This document shows positions 46,029-54,939 of a stretch of 64,000 bases of DNA, one piece after another (position 1 is the first letter of the stretch; the number at the start of each line of letters is the position of its first letter). The stretch is from Candidatus Fermentibacterota bacterium. GTDB taxonomy: Bacteria > JAFGKV01. Position numbers and translations under genes: made by a program. The stretch covers positions 1 to 64,000 of the forward strand of contig JAFGKV010000238.1 in assembly GCA_016928395.1 (NCBI GenBank). The letters are read 5' to 3'. Under the pieces are notes generated by a model. The model saw only the letters and a program-made list of their open reading frames with translations. It did not search any database and had not been told where the DNA came from.

Positions 46029-47564
46029 ATGAGAACTAGAAGGATGCTCCGGAGTCGTATCCTCTACGCATTGATGACATTGGCCGTCGTGATAGTCGTT
46101 GTCGTGCTTTTCAGGGTGCGTCCAAGGGAAACCTCATGGCCTCCCGAACCCGAGGAGGAGGCAATACCGACTCCCCCGCTTCAGCCGCTCTCTCAGCTTC
46201 CTCATGTCTCCGTATGGTTTAACTCCGGGCGTTCCGCGGTCTACCGAGAGCCCTACAGGGGTACGTGGCGATTGGGGGACAACCTGGAGGAGTTGATCAT
46301 CGAGGCCATCGAAGACGCGCAGGTTTCTGTCAATGTCGCGGTGCAGGAGCTGAACCTCCCCGGAGTTGCCCAGGCGCTGTGCCGAAAGCACCGGGACGGA
46401 GTCCGGGTTCGAATCATTCTTGAGAACGCTTACAATCGTGTGTTCAGCATGATGAGCCCGCCGGAGGTTCGGCGCTTGTCAAGCCATGCTCGCGCCAAGT
46501 ACGACGAGTTTCTCCGCCTCGCCGACCTGGATGGCGACGGGCACATATCCTTGGAAGAGGCCGTGGAGCGCGATGCGATCACTATCCTGCGAGCATGTGG
46601 GGTTCCCATTGTCGATGACACCGAGGATGGTAGCAAGGGAAGCGGCATCATGCACCACAAGTTCATGGTCCTCGACGGCGCCACGGTGGTGTTCGGCTCC
46701 GCCAACTTCACCATGAGCGGCGTGCACGGAGATTTCGCCAACCCGGCGACCAGGGGCAATGCGAATCATCTGCTGCGGTTCGAAAGCCCTGATCTCGCTG
46801 CGCATTTCGAGGACGAGTTTGCTGTCATGTGGGGAGATGGCCCCGGCGGTGAGAAAGACAGCAGGTTTGGAAAGCAGAAACCGCATCGGGGCGAGCGAAT
46901 GGTGGTGATCGATGGATGTCCCGTCATGGTGAAGTTCTCCCCGACACCGGGCATTCTCCCGTACGAGCAGACGACAAATGCCTTGATCGCCAGCATCGTG
47001 CGCAAGGCATCTCGTTCCGTGGATATGGCGCTGTTCGTATTCAGTGCCCAGGAAATCGTCGACGCGCTGGCTGAGGCATGCGTGCGGCATCCCGCCCTCA
47101 CGGTTCGAGGGGTGTTTGATGCAAGTTTTGCGTCGCGCTACTACAGCGAGACTCTGGACATGTGGCGGATGGCGTTGCAGGAGAAGGACAGGTACGAGAC
47201 GAGTTCGGAGACCGGGATGCCCAACCGGCCATGGGATTTCGACCGGGGTAACATTGGTATCGCCATTCTCCCTGAAGGAGACAAGCTCCACCACAAATTT
47301 GCTGTAGTCGATTCAGAGTTGGTGATTACCGGGAGCCATAACTGGAGCGCCGCCGCAAACACCAACAATGACGAAGCCATCGTAGTGTTCCACAGTGAGG
47401 CTGTCGCGGCTCACTTCCTCCGGGAGATGGATCGACTCACCGCCTCCATGCATGTGGGGCCGACCCGCAGGCTCGTAGAGCGCGTCGGCGAGCGCGGAGG
47501 TTATCTCCCTCCACACCACGATTCGCACGAGCCGAAAGGGCGGCCTTGGCCCGCCGAAGACTAA
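46029..47564 (+). CDS. Membrane-anchored phospholipase D-like protein with an inserted EF-hand
   Basis: 511 residues. An N-terminal membrane helix (ILYALMTLAVVIVVVVLF) and Pro-rich linker precede two PLD repeats. The HKD motifs are HHKFMVLDGATVVFGSANFT (from about His209) and LHHKFAVVDSELVITGSHNW (from about 420), both intact, with the following Ser/Asn residues. Between the first strand set and the first HKD there is a canonical EF-hand loop DLDGDGHISLEE (166-177), ligands at positions 1, 3, 5, 7, 9 and 12. The enzyme should cut phosphodiesters outside the inner membrane; lipid or nucleic acid substrate is unknown. Calcium control is an inference. Confidence 0.85.
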   Translation: MRTRRMLRSRILYALMTLAVVIVVVVLFRVRPRETSWPPEPEEEAIPTPPLQPLSQLPHVSVWFNSGRSAVYREPYRGTWRLGDNLEELIIEAIEDAQVSVNVAVQELNLPGVAQALCRKHRDGVRVRIILENAYNRVFSMMSPPEVRRLSSHARAKYDEFLRLADLDGDGHISLEEAVERDAITILRACGVPIVDDTEDGSKGSGIMHHKFMVLDGATVVFGSANFTMSGVHGDFANPATRGNANHLLRFESPDLAAHFEDEFAVMWGDGPGGEKDSRFGKQKPHRGERMVVIDGCPVMVKFSPTPGILPYEQTTNALIASIVRKASRSVDMALFVFSAQEIVDALAEACVRHPALTVRGVFDASFASRYYSETLDMWRMALQEKDRYETSSETGMPNRPWDFDRGNIGIAILPEGDKLHHKFAVVDSELVITGSHNWSAAANTNNDEAIVVFHSEAVAAHFLREMDRLTASMHVGPTRRLVERVGERGGYLPPHHDSHEPKGRPWPAED

Positions 47565-47644
47565 CTACCCATCACGACGATGGCCTCTGGAAGCGCGTTT
47601 TGAAGAAGCAGGATATAGACAACGCGCTGTGGCGAAGGCGCCGG

Positions 47645-47674
47645 CCACGTTGCCCGCCTTCGGGCGGATCGTGG
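47645..47674. terminator. Two-tier hairpin after the phospholipase D-like gene
   Basis: CCACG (47645-47649) and GCCCG (47652-47656), loop CCTT, then CGGGC (47661-47665) and CGTGG (47670-47674) form a stem with a small internal loop. It lies 80 bases past the phospholipase D-like stop. No T-tract follows, so terminator function is tentative. Confidence 0.35.
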
Positions 47675-47849
47675 TGCGGATATAGCTGACAGGCTACCGT
47701 CATTTCTGCAGCGGGAGCATCTGTGAACCTTCAATGGCACGCCCGGCAGGAGCAGAAGACAACGCGTGCACGATGCCAGTCCACCAAACTCCATAGGGCG
47801 CACTCCACACGCGAATCTGCGGTTCTCGTGAAGATAGACGACTTCTTTG

Positions 47850-47878
47850 TTGACATTATTTTCGGGGCAGCGTAAATT
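47850..47878 (+). promoter_or_regulatory. Promoter of the dtxR-like/feo genes
   Basis: TTGACA (47850-47855), a 17-nt spacer and TAAATT (47873-47878) form one of the best sigma-70-type promoters in the window. The region is much more AT-rich than its surroundings. It is placed 47 bases before the GTG of the metalloregulator gene and overlaps the left arm of an inverted repeat. Confidence 0.65.
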
Positions 47879-47900
47879 GGTAGGAGTTCCGAAAAATAAT
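47855..47900 (+). promoter_or_regulatory. Inverted repeat flanking the feo promoter -10, candidate metalloregulator operator
   Basis: ATTATTTTCGG (47855-47865) and CCGAAAAATAAT (47889-47900) are complementary apart from one extra A in the right arm, separated by 23 bases that include the -10 box. A DtxR-type repressor gene follows directly, so these arms could be paired half-sites for self-repression by iron or manganese. A leader-RNA hairpin is less likely, as the left arm lies upstream of the transcription start. Confidence 0.45.
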
Positions 47901-47924
47901 ACGCCCGCAATCCGAGGGTTTCTC

Positions 47925-48470
47925 GTGGAAGCAGTGAGTCTGAGCGCCAGCCTGGAGGACTATTTGGAAGCCATCTACCAGATAGTGGAAGCCCAGAGGG
48001 TGGCCAGGCCTCGTGATATTACTCGACGACTCCGTGTGGGGAGTTCATCGGTGACCGGAGCGCTTCATGCGCTGGCAGAGAGGGGCATGATCGACTACGC
48101 TCCCCACGATTTGGTGACTCTCACGCCGCAGGGTGAGCAGGTGGCGAAGGACATTGTGCGGAGGCATGAGTCATTGCGGGAATTCCTCGTGAAGGTCCTG
48201 GGCGTCGAGCCCGGCATCGCCGATGAGAGCGCTTGCAAGATGGAACATGCGCTTTCTCGCTCGGTGTCTGATCGTTTCACGGAGTTCGTGCGATTCGTGG
48301 AACGTTGCCCTTGGTGGGGCGACGGATGGATTGAACGATTCCGGCGTTGTACGCTCGATATGCCTTCAGCCGTTCAATGCACGGCATGTATCGAATCATG
48401 TCTCCGTGGGATGCAAGCTCACGGAAATGGTAAAGGTGGTTCCGAGATCAGCACTCGTCCTCATGAATGA
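47925..48470 (+). CDS. DtxR/MntR-family metal-dependent transcriptional regulator
   Basis: About 181 residues from GTG 47925, which has GAGGG six bases upstream. The N-terminal winged helix (SLEDYLEAIYQIVEAQ, RPRDITRRLRVGSSSVTGAL) and dimerisation region (VRRHESLREFLVKVLGV, ACKMEHALSRSVSDRF) are typical of iron-dependent repressors. There is no SH3 domain. The tail carries a cysteine cluster, CPWWGDGW then Cys-x(10)-CTACIESC, seen in feo-linked regulators of anaerobes, which could bind metal or an Fe-S cluster. Position directly before feoA/feoB indicates control of ferrous iron uptake. Confidence 0.85.
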   Translation: MEAVSLSASLEDYLEAIYQIVEAQRVARPRDITRRLRVGSSSVTGALHALAERGMIDYAPHDLVTLTPQGEQVAKDIVRRHESLREFLVKVLGVEPGIADESACKMEHALSRSVSDRFTEFVRFVERCPWWGDGWIERFRRCTLDMPSAVQCTACIESCLRGMQAHGNGKGGSEISTRPHE

Positions 48471-48566
48471 CGCATGGTGTATGATGGTGATCGGCCGTGA
48501 TCGCCATCGGCGCCATCCGCTGAGGGAAAGAGGCGACCGATACTGTAGAGAGGAATGCGTGGAACT

Positions 48567-48782
48567 ATGTCACTGGGGATGGCGAAGTCGGGTCAAACCG
48601 TCCGGGTAGTGCGAATCAGCGCCGGCCGTGGCCTTCAATCGCGCCTGTCGGCATTAGGCATCATGCCTGGCGTTGAGCTTACTGTGGTGGCGGGGAGTCG
48701 GCGGGGGCCAATTGTTGTGGCCGTGAAGGACAGCCGTGTTGTCCTCGGCCGGGGAATGGCCCAGCGGATCGACGTGGTGTGA
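48567..48782 (+). CDS. feoA: Ferrous iron transport protein FeoA
   Basis: About 71 residues forming one SH3-like FeoA domain: MAKSGQTVRVVRISAG, SRLSALGIMPGVELTVV and GPIVVAVKDSRVVLGRGMAQ are canonical. FeoA is a small cytoplasmic partner needed for FeoB function. The ATG at 48567 fits the usual M-x-L-x4-GQ beginning; upstream ATG 48555 and downstream ATG 48579 are possible. It lies 96 bases after the regulator gene and 43 bases before feoB. Confidence 0.92.
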   Translation: MSLGMAKSGQTVRVVRISAGRGLQSRLSALGIMPGVELTVVAGSRRGPIVVAVKDSRVVLGRGMAQRIDVV

Positions 48783-48808
48783 AGCCCCCAGCCGGGCTGG
48801 CTCTTCAC
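48779..48808 (+). other. Hairpin between feoA and feoB
   Basis: GTGAAG (48779-48784) pairs with CTTCAC (48803-48808), and CCAG (48788-48791) with CTGG (48797-48800). It starts inside the feoA stop region and ends 17 bases before the feoB start. It may set the ratio of the two proteins or be incidental. Confidence 0.3.
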
Positions 48809-48825
48809 GCGGGCCGGGAAACGGT

Positions 48826-51330
48826 ATGCCTCGTATGGCGATGACGCGCTCCATTACTGTCGCACTGGCCGGCAACCCCAATTCCGGCAAGAGCACCATC
48901 TTCAACAATCTCACGGGTCACCGGCAGCATGTCGGAAACTACCCCGGCGTCACGGTGGAGACGAAACAGGGCGTCTGCCGGTGGGGCGACCAGCAAATCC
49001 ACATCATCGATCTCCCAGGTACCTATAGCCTTACTGCCTATTCGCCGGAGGAGCTCGAAGCGCGAACCTTCATCGTAAAGCAGCAACCCGATGTGGTGGT
49101 GGATGTGGTCGACGCGTCGAATATTGAGCGCAATCTGTATCTGACCACACAGCTTCTCGATCTTGGCAGGCCGGTGATCATCGCGCTGAACATGACCGAC
49201 GTGGCCCACGTGCGAGGGATCGAGTTTGATCTAAAGCAGCTCTCGCTTCTCCTTGGCACTCCCATCGTACCCATGGTGGGATCGCGGAACGAGGGCACGC
49301 GCGAGCTCATTGCCGCCATTGCACAGGTGGCCACCGATGGTTCTCCCTACCGATCGCGGCATGTCTACTACGGTCGTGAGATCGAGGAAGAGGTCGCGAG
49401 GGTCGAGGATGCGCTGACTTCAGATGGGGGCGCGCAGGCTTCTGTCCCGCAGCGTTGGGTGGCACTGCAACTTCTGGAAGGCGACCCTGAGGTGGCAGAG
49501 ACCGCCCCCTCCGCCGCCAAGGCTGTCGCCGCGTCGAGCATTCAGCATCTCGAGCGGGTATTTGGGGGGGCATTGGATACCGTCATGGCGGATCGAAGGT
49601 ATGGATTCGTATCGGGTGCGTGCCAGGAGGCGGTGCGCTCCACCGCCGAGACACGACACAGCCTCTCTGACGCAATAGACGCGGTGGTGACCAGCAGCCT
49701 GTTCGGACTGCCGCTGTTCCTAGCGTTGATGTACGTGGTCTTCCTTGTCATTTTCCGACTGGGCGGGCCGGCTACCGATCTCCTCTCGGCCGGGTTCGGG
49801 CACCTTGGTTCACTGATCATCGACTGGTGGCCACCGGGGATGGATACCACAGTCCGCGACCTGCTCGTCGAAGGCGTGATCGGGGGAGTCGGGGGTGTAC
49901 TCGCTCTGCTGCCCAACGTGCTGTTCTTGTTCATGGCCATCGCCATACTCGAGGATACGGGGTACATGGCCAGGGCCGCGTTTATCACCGATCGTCTCAT
50001 GCATCATATCGGGCTGCATGGGAAGAGCTTCATTCCCCTGGTGCTCGGCTTCGGATGCACGGTTCCCGCCGTGATGGCAACCCGCATCCTGGAAAACCGA
50101 CGCGACAGGCTGACCACCATGCTCGTGGCGCCTCTCATGAGTTGCGGCGCCAAGTTTGCCGTCTACTCCATGCTGATCGCCGCCTTCTTTCCTCAGGCGT
50201 GGCGGGCGCCCGTATTATGGTCGGTCTATCTCATCGGTGTAATGCTGGCCATGGCCGGGGCCAGACTCCTTCGCAGCACCCTGCTTCGGGGGGAGTCGGT
50301 CCCGCTGGTCATGGAGCTTCCCCCTTACCGTATGCCCACGGTTCGAGGCATTCTCATTCATATGTGGGAGCGCGGCGGCGAGTTCGTGAAGAAGGCTGGC
50401 ACGGTCATTCTGGCCCTTTCCATCGTCCTGTGGGCGATGACGGCCTATCCGAGGCTACCGGACGACGGCAGGTATGACGCACGGCGTGACGAGGCCGCTG
50501 CCCGATACGAGGAAGGACTTCATTCGCTCAGGGCTCTGTTGGGCCTTCCGGAAAGCTCAGCCGTTCCAGGGAATCTGCTCTTGGATGATAGGGTCGGGCT
50601 AGAAGAAAACGCGGCGGAAGGCTCAGTCGATGACCATAAACGGGAGGCCACAGGCGAAGGCGCCACGATGGAGCGGTTTCTTTCGCTTCTCAGAGATGTC
50701 AGAGCCATACGGGAGCGCATGGCGGACGCAGAGCGTGTCCGATTCGAGGATAGCGGCAGTTCCGCAAAGCAATTGCTCCAGGAGGCGGCCGTGGCACGGC
50801 TCTCTCAGCTTGAGTATCGGGAACCCAGCCTCTTCTCAGCGGCCGTTCGCTATCTGGATGAGGTTGAGGGCCCCTATCGCGTTGCCCTGGAATCCATAGA
50901 CGGCGAGGAGCATGCCGCGCGGCTGGGCAACTCAGCGGCCGGCCGGATCGGCCATTTCATGGAACCGGCCTTGGTCCCGCTGGGATTCGACTGGAGAATC
51001 GGCACTGCGTTGATCGGCGCGATGGCGGCACGGGAAGCGTTCATCGCCCAACTGGGAATCCTGTTCGCCGCGGATGGCCGGCAGTCATCCCGCGAGCTGC
51101 AGCACAGGCTGGGGGCAACCTACCCGCCTCTCACCGGGTTCACTATCATGCTCTTCATTCTTATCGGAAGTCCCTGTCTCCCCACGCTGGCTGTGACCTA
51201 TCGGGAGAGTCGCTCGTGGAAATGGCCGCTACTGCAGATCATAGCCTTCACCTTTGCTGCGTATGCGATCGTGTTCGTGGTCTATTCTCTGGGCATGATC
51301 CTTGGCGTGGGCACCACCATCATCGGGTAG
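48826..51330 (+). CDS. feoB: Ferrous iron transporter FeoB
   Basis: About 834 residues, longer than E. coli FeoB (773). The N-terminal G domain has G1 GNPNSGKST (16-24), G3 DLPGTY and G4 NMTD. A helical spacer is followed by the membrane part with two Gate motifs (FIPLVLGFGCTVPAVMATR; GSPCLPTLAVTYRE). Between two C-terminal membrane helices there is a highly charged insertion of about 155 residues (about 543-700) with many Glu, Arg and Ala, probably cytoplasmic or periplasmic helices. It imports Fe(II) across the inner membrane using nucleotide hydrolysis. The start at 48826 precedes the P-loop by 15 residues; the frame is open further upstream inside feoA. Confidence 0.93.
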   Translation: MPRMAMTRSITVALAGNPNSGKSTIFNNLTGHRQHVGNYPGVTVETKQGVCRWGDQQIHIIDLPGTYSLTAYSPEELEARTFIVKQQPDVVVDVVDASNIERNLYLTTQLLDLGRPVIIALNMTDVAHVRGIEFDLKQLSLLLGTPIVPMVGSRNEGTRELIAAIAQVATDGSPYRSRHVYYGREIEEEVARVEDALTSDGGAQASVPQRWVALQLLEGDPEVAETAPSAAKAVAASSIQHLERVFGGALDTVMADRRYGFVSGACQEAVRSTAETRHSLSDAIDAVVTSSLFGLPLFLALMYVVFLVIFRLGGPATDLLSAGFGHLGSLIIDWWPPGMDTTVRDLLVEGVIGGVGGVLALLPNVLFLFMAIAILEDTGYMARAAFITDRLMHHIGLHGKSFIPLVLGFGCTVPAVMATRILENRRDRLTTMLVAPLMSCGAKFAVYSMLIAAFFPQAWRAPVLWSVYLIGVMLAMAGARLLRSTLLRGESVPLVMELPPYRMPTVRGILIHMWERGGEFVKKAGTVILALSIVLWAMTAYPRLPDDGRYDARRDEAAARYEEGLHSLRALLGLPESSAVPGNLLLDDRVGLEENAAEGSVDDHKREATGEGATMERFLSLLRDVRAIRERMADAERVRFEDSGSSAKQLLQEAAVARLSQLEYREPSLFSAAVRYLDEVEGPYRVALESIDGEEHAARLGNSAAGRIGHFMEPALVPLGFDWRIGTALIGAMAAREAFIAQLGILFAADGRQSSRELQHRLGATYPPLTGFTIMLFILIGSPCLPTLAVTYRESRSWKWPLLQIIAFTFAAYAIVFVVYSLGMILGVGTTIIG

Positions 51331-51333
51331 CGC

Positions 51334-51576
51334 ATGAGCACCCTTATCGTTGTTGCTGCGGTGATGGTCTCGGTTGTCGTGGTGGTTCGGCATGCCCGCC
51401 GCAGCCTTCGTGGGCACCCCTCGTCCTGTGCCGGGTGTCCCTGCCGCTGTAGCCCCCGCAACCCCTGCGAACGGCCAGAGGAGTCCGGGGCACGGCGGCG
51501 GATGCCACTGGGAGATGACCAGGGAGACTCGCGCAGAGCTGCGGGACGCGGACCAGAGACCGAGGCAGGACTGTAG
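51334..51576 (+). CDS. FeoB-associated Cys-rich small membrane protein
   Basis: 80 residues. A membrane helix (IVVAAVMVSVVVVV) is followed by a basic stretch and a cysteine cluster, SSCAGCPCRCSPRNPC, with five cysteines in 14 residues. This is the layout of the FeoB-associated Cys-rich family found after feoB in many anaerobes, where it may act like FeoC. The last ~35 residues (RPEESGARRRMPLGDD onward) are hydrophilic and low in conservation features, so the true end function is unclear. It starts 3 bases after the feoB stop. Confidence 0.75.
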   Translation: MSTLIVVAAVMVSVVVVVRHARRSLRGHPSSCAGCPCRCSPRNPCERPEESGARRRMPLGDDQGDSRRAAGRGPETEAGL

Positions 51577-52105
51577 GAGATGGGGTGGCGCCCGCCCTAT
51601 CCGGTGAAGCGGGCAGCGAATGGAGGGATGTGAGGAGGATGAGATCGACGACTACTATGCTCACGAGCAACTATCTGAACATCGCAGCTTCCCACGGGGG
51701 GGCGTTGAGCTTCGGCATGGTCGTTGCGTGCCCGATATCGCAAGCCTTAGGCACTGGGTTCCTCTGACCAACCAGACAGCAGGATTCAGGAGGGGGAAAG
51801 CGAGACCCTGTCTCTGATACAATAGACCCAACGACCCAACCGTTGCCTCAATTGCCCTTGTCTCACGATCCTCCTGACATCGCGAGCGATCACAAAGCCT
51901 TTTTGCTCGTGCCGGGACCATGCCCTCGGAACAAGGCCGATCCCTCATCCCTGTCTCCCCCGGAGCGGCTACATCAGCCTCTTTCACTGTGGGTGACATG
52001 CCGCCGGCTGCCCACTCACTTGACATCTGACCGCTGAGACGGCATCTGGCGTGGCAACCCGGATCCATCGCCTAGGAGGCAGCCAGTCCCGCCTGGGAGC
52101 AGCAC
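51577..52105. other. Intergenic region of about 530 bases before the phosphatase gene
   Basis: No reading frame here has sustained coding character. Two promoter-like signals occur on the plus strand: an extended -10, TGATACAAT (51815-51823) without a matching -35, and a perfect TTGACA (52020-52025) with a poor -10 17 bases on. Either could serve the phosphatase. No hairpin terminator after the feo genes was recognised. Confidence 0.4.
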
Positions 52106-53677
52106 ATGCATTCTGACAAGCAGATCCTCTTGAACGCCGCCACTGAGTTGCTTCTCCTGCAGAGAAGGCCTGCCATTACCCGAACCATCCTGCAGTATGC
52201 GAGGAGGATCTCTGGAGTCGAAGACATCACCCTTGCAGCTGTTGGCCGGACGGCGAGTCGGCGGGATCGTCGCGGCGACCGAAGCGTCTTCACGAGAATC
52301 CCCTTGGCCTACGGACGAAGGACGTGGGGATGCCTCGAGCTTGGTGTGGCACCGAAGGACCTCCAGGGGTGCCGCGATGACCTGGAGGTGTTGGCAAGGT
52401 GGGCTGCCCGGGCCCTTCGCAATGCCCATGTCTATTCAAGACTGAGGCAGAGGGTGAAGGGTGTCACCGCCCTCTACCGGGTTGGCACCACCATCACATC
52501 AACATTGAACCTGCGGTATCTGCTGGATCTCATTCTATCATCACTGCGCGAGGTTATCTCCTACGATGCCGCCGGAATCTACCTTCTGGAGGAGGACGGT
52601 GTCCGGCTCCGAGGCGTCGCCATGCGAGGATACCGACCCGAAGAGGAGAAGGCTGCCATGGCAAAATTGGGGCAGGGTGTGATTGGGTGGGCAGCAACGC
52701 AAGGGACTGATCTGCTGGTTGGTGATGTTTCCAGGAACACCCACTATCTTTGTGCGAGGGACCAGACCGTTACGGAGATGGTAGCATTGCTGCGCCGGGG
52801 TACTCGTCTGCTGGGCGCGTTCAACGTGGAAAGCGACCGGCCTCATGCGTATGGAGGGACTGATTTGGTGCTCCTCCGGGCCTTCGCCAGCCAGGCCGCA
52901 GTGGCAGTGGACAATGCGGTACTGTACCGGGATGCAGTCGAGAAACGCAGGCTTGACTCTGAGCTTTCCGTAGCCAGCGAGATTCAGCAGCGGCTGCTGC
53001 CGTTGGGTGCGCCGAGTCTTGCCGGATGGGAGATGGCCGGATTGAGTGTACCCGCGACGCGAATCGGCGGCGACTACTACGATTTCGTCGGCGTGAGCCC
53101 CGGGGTGATAGGCATAGCCATAGCCGACGTGGCCGGCAAGGGAGTGCCTGCGGCGCTGGTCATGGCAACCTTCCGCGCCTGTCTGCTGGCCGAAATAGTG
53201 AACGAGTACTCCATCGAGATGATCTTTCGCAAAGTCAATGAGATCCTCCTGCGCAGTACGGAGCCTTCCGTGTTCGTGACTGCCATCTACGGTGCCCTGG
53301 AGGCCGGCAGCGGTGTGTTCACCTACTGCAACGCCGGGCATATCGAGCCGCTGGTCGTACCCCAGCACGGGGCCCCTCGGATACTGAACGGCAGTGACCT
53401 GATCCTAGGAGCGTTCGGCCATGCCTCGTATCACCAGCGACGGATTGAGCTGCGACCAGGCGAGGTGCTGGTCTTGGCCACCGATGGTATCATAGAGGCC
53501 AGCGCGGGTGACGAAGAGTTCGGTCTCGAACGGGTCTGCCGCGTGGTACAGGCTCACCAGCATGCATCAGCGGTGGAGATCCGAGACCACATTCACGCTG
53601 AGGTTCTGCGATTCGCGGTTGATCAACAGCAACGTGACGATATGACTGCCGTGGTGGTGAAGAGGCTTCCAGGCTGA
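52106..53677 (+). CDS. GAF-domain PP2C (RsbU/SpoIIE-type) serine phosphatase
   Basis: 523 residues, cytoplasmic. An N-terminal GAF-like segment (1-110) is followed by a clearer GAF domain (about 115-270; GVTALYRVGTTI, AAGIYLLEEDG, LGQGVIGWAA). A short coiled linker (SELSVASEIQQRLLP) leads to the phosphatase (about 290-520) with metal-binding GGDYYDF, IADVAGKGVPAAL, CNAGHIEPL, LATDGIIEA and QRDDMTAVVV. Such enzymes dephosphorylate anti-sigma-factor antagonists. No anti-sigma or STAS gene lies next to it, so its target is unknown. GGGAG lies six bases before the ATG. Confidence 0.9.
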   Translation: MHSDKQILLNAATELLLLQRRPAITRTILQYARRISGVEDITLAAVGRTASRRDRRGDRSVFTRIPLAYGRRTWGCLELGVAPKDLQGCRDDLEVLARWAARALRNAHVYSRLRQRVKGVTALYRVGTTITSTLNLRYLLDLILSSLREVISYDAAGIYLLEEDGVRLRGVAMRGYRPEEEKAAMAKLGQGVIGWAATQGTDLLVGDVSRNTHYLCARDQTVTEMVALLRRGTRLLGAFNVESDRPHAYGGTDLVLLRAFASQAAVAVDNAVLYRDAVEKRRLDSELSVASEIQQRLLPLGAPSLAGWEMAGLSVPATRIGGDYYDFVGVSPGVIGIAIADVAGKGVPAALVMATFRACLLAEIVNEYSIEMIFRKVNEILLRSTEPSVFVTAIYGALEAGSGVFTYCNAGHIEPLVVPQHGAPRILNGSDLILGAFGHASYHQRRIELRPGEVLVLATDGIIEASAGDEEFGLERVCRVVQAHQHASAVEIRDHIHAEVLRFAVDQQQRDDMTAVVVKRLPG

Positions 53678-53874
53678 TTCGGGAGGGGTACTGAGTTCTC
53701 CCCCCTGGACGACTTGCCCACACGTACCGGATCGTATAGCCAGGGCCGAGCCGGGTCAGGCATCTGTCTGTGAAGTTCGGACCCGGCCGGGAAAGCGCAG
53801 GTGTTCGTGGGAGATCTGATGATCGTGGAATTTCCCGGTGCCGGTTCACGCAATGGCTGCAACTCGGGGCATAC

Positions 53875-54939
53875 ATGGTAGACACTCCGGTCAAATCTCT
53901 GTTTGGATGGGAGGGGCGTTATCGAAGCGTTCTGCAGGCGATTCCCGCACGTTCGCGGTTGCGCGAAGGAGTGACTGTTATCATTCCCTCCTGGAACGCG
54001 GTGGAGCTGCTTGCTGCGTGTCTGCGGTGCGTGGAGGCTCAGGACCTGAGCCCCACGCGGATCTTGGTGGTCGACAATGCTTCCACCGATGGTACGCGTG
54101 AGCTCGTGTCACGCAGTCGGAAAGTTGAGGTCGTACGACTCCCGCGCAATGTCGGCTACAGTGGGGCTCTTTCCCTCGCCTTTCCATTGGTGGACACGAG
54201 CTTCGTCGCGATTCTCAATAACGATGCCAGGCCAGACCGTGAATGGCTTTTGCGGCTTGTGGGTCACCTCCGCGAGTACCCCCACTTGGGTTGCGCCTAT
54301 CCATTGGCCATTCGCACTGACGGGACCATTGATACGGCGGGCGATGTCCTTACGATTGCCGGGTTCGCCTACAAGCGCCTCCATCGTCGTGGTCGTTTGG
54401 TCAGGCCTCGGGATGGCCTGTTCGTCTCCCCTCCGGGGGTTGCCCCGGTGTACCGTACCGTGGCCGTTGCCTCGGCTGGCGGTTGGGACGGAATGCTGCA
54501 CTCGCAGTGGGACGACGTGGATCTGGGTATCCGCCTGTGGAATGCAGGGTGGGATGCTGTCTTGGATACCAAGGTGCGCGTGGTGCATGAGCAGGGATCG
54601 TCTTCATCACGGCGTGCCCGGTCCCGCGAATTCCTTGCCGCACGAAATGAGGCGGTCGTCCTGCTGAAAACCATGTCGCCGTTCCTTCTCGTGCTGATGG
54701 CGCCACACCATGCTCTGTTTCTCATACTCTCGTTCTGTTCGCATCTCTTCCGGGGGACCGCGCCTGCCTTTCTGGCCGGGAAGGCCGCGGCCTTGGCAAG
54801 CCTGGGCGCCATCGCCGAGTCCCGGGGCCGTCTGCACCCGGTACGCTGGGTGCACATCCGCTCTCTGGATTGGCGGTGGCTGTCAGTCTGGTATGGCCTT
54901 TCCCGCTTTGGAGGTCGGCGGGCGCCTACTGCGTCTTGA
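53875..54939 (+). CDS. Family 2 glycosyltransferase (rhamnosyltransferase-like)
   Basis: About 354 residues. A GT-A domain is visible: VTVIIPSWNAVELLAACL, VVDNASTDGTREL, RNVGYSGALS and the DxD-like ILNNDARPDREWL, then WDDVDLGIRLWNAGW, as in WbbL-type enzymes that add sugars to surface glycans. After about residue 260 there is a hydrophobic region (FLLVLMAPHHALFLILSF) likely to touch the membrane. ATG 53875, with GGGG six bases upstream, is chosen; the frame is open to GTG 53770. It begins the glycan cluster that ends at 60225. Confidence 0.85.
   Translation: MVDTPVKSLFGWEGRYRSVLQAIPARSRLREGVTVIIPSWNAVELLAACLRCVEAQDLSPTRILVVDNASTDGTRELVSRSRKVEVVRLPRNVGYSGALSLAFPLVDTSFVAILNNDARPDREWLLRLVGHLREYPHLGCAYPLAIRTDGTIDTAGDVLTIAGFAYKRLHRRGRLVRPRDGLFVSPPGVAPVYRTVAVASAGGWDGMLHSQWDDVDLGIRLWNAGWDAVLDTKVRVVHEQGSSSSRRARSREFLAARNEAVVLLKTMSPFLLVLMAPHHALFLILSFCSHLFRGTAPAFLAGKAAALASLGAIAESRGRLHPVRWVHIRSLDWRWLSVWYGLSRFGGRRAPTAS

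Larger units (their letters stand above)
47565..47924. other. Intergenic region of about 360 bases before the iron module
   Basis: It contains a two-part stem-loop (47645-47674), a promoter and an inverted repeat, all listed separately. Bases 47680-47845 show no further structure or credible reading frame on either strand. Confidence 0.5.

Noticed and set aside
51585-51817. Small genes between the Cys-rich protein and the phosphatase
   Set aside because: Two overlapping short frames exist but neither has a good ribosome site or a recognisable pattern.
52020-52048. Strong promoter before the phosphatase gene
   Set aside because: TTGACA is perfect but the -10 at normal spacing (CATCTG) is poor, so it is mentioned only as a weak signal.
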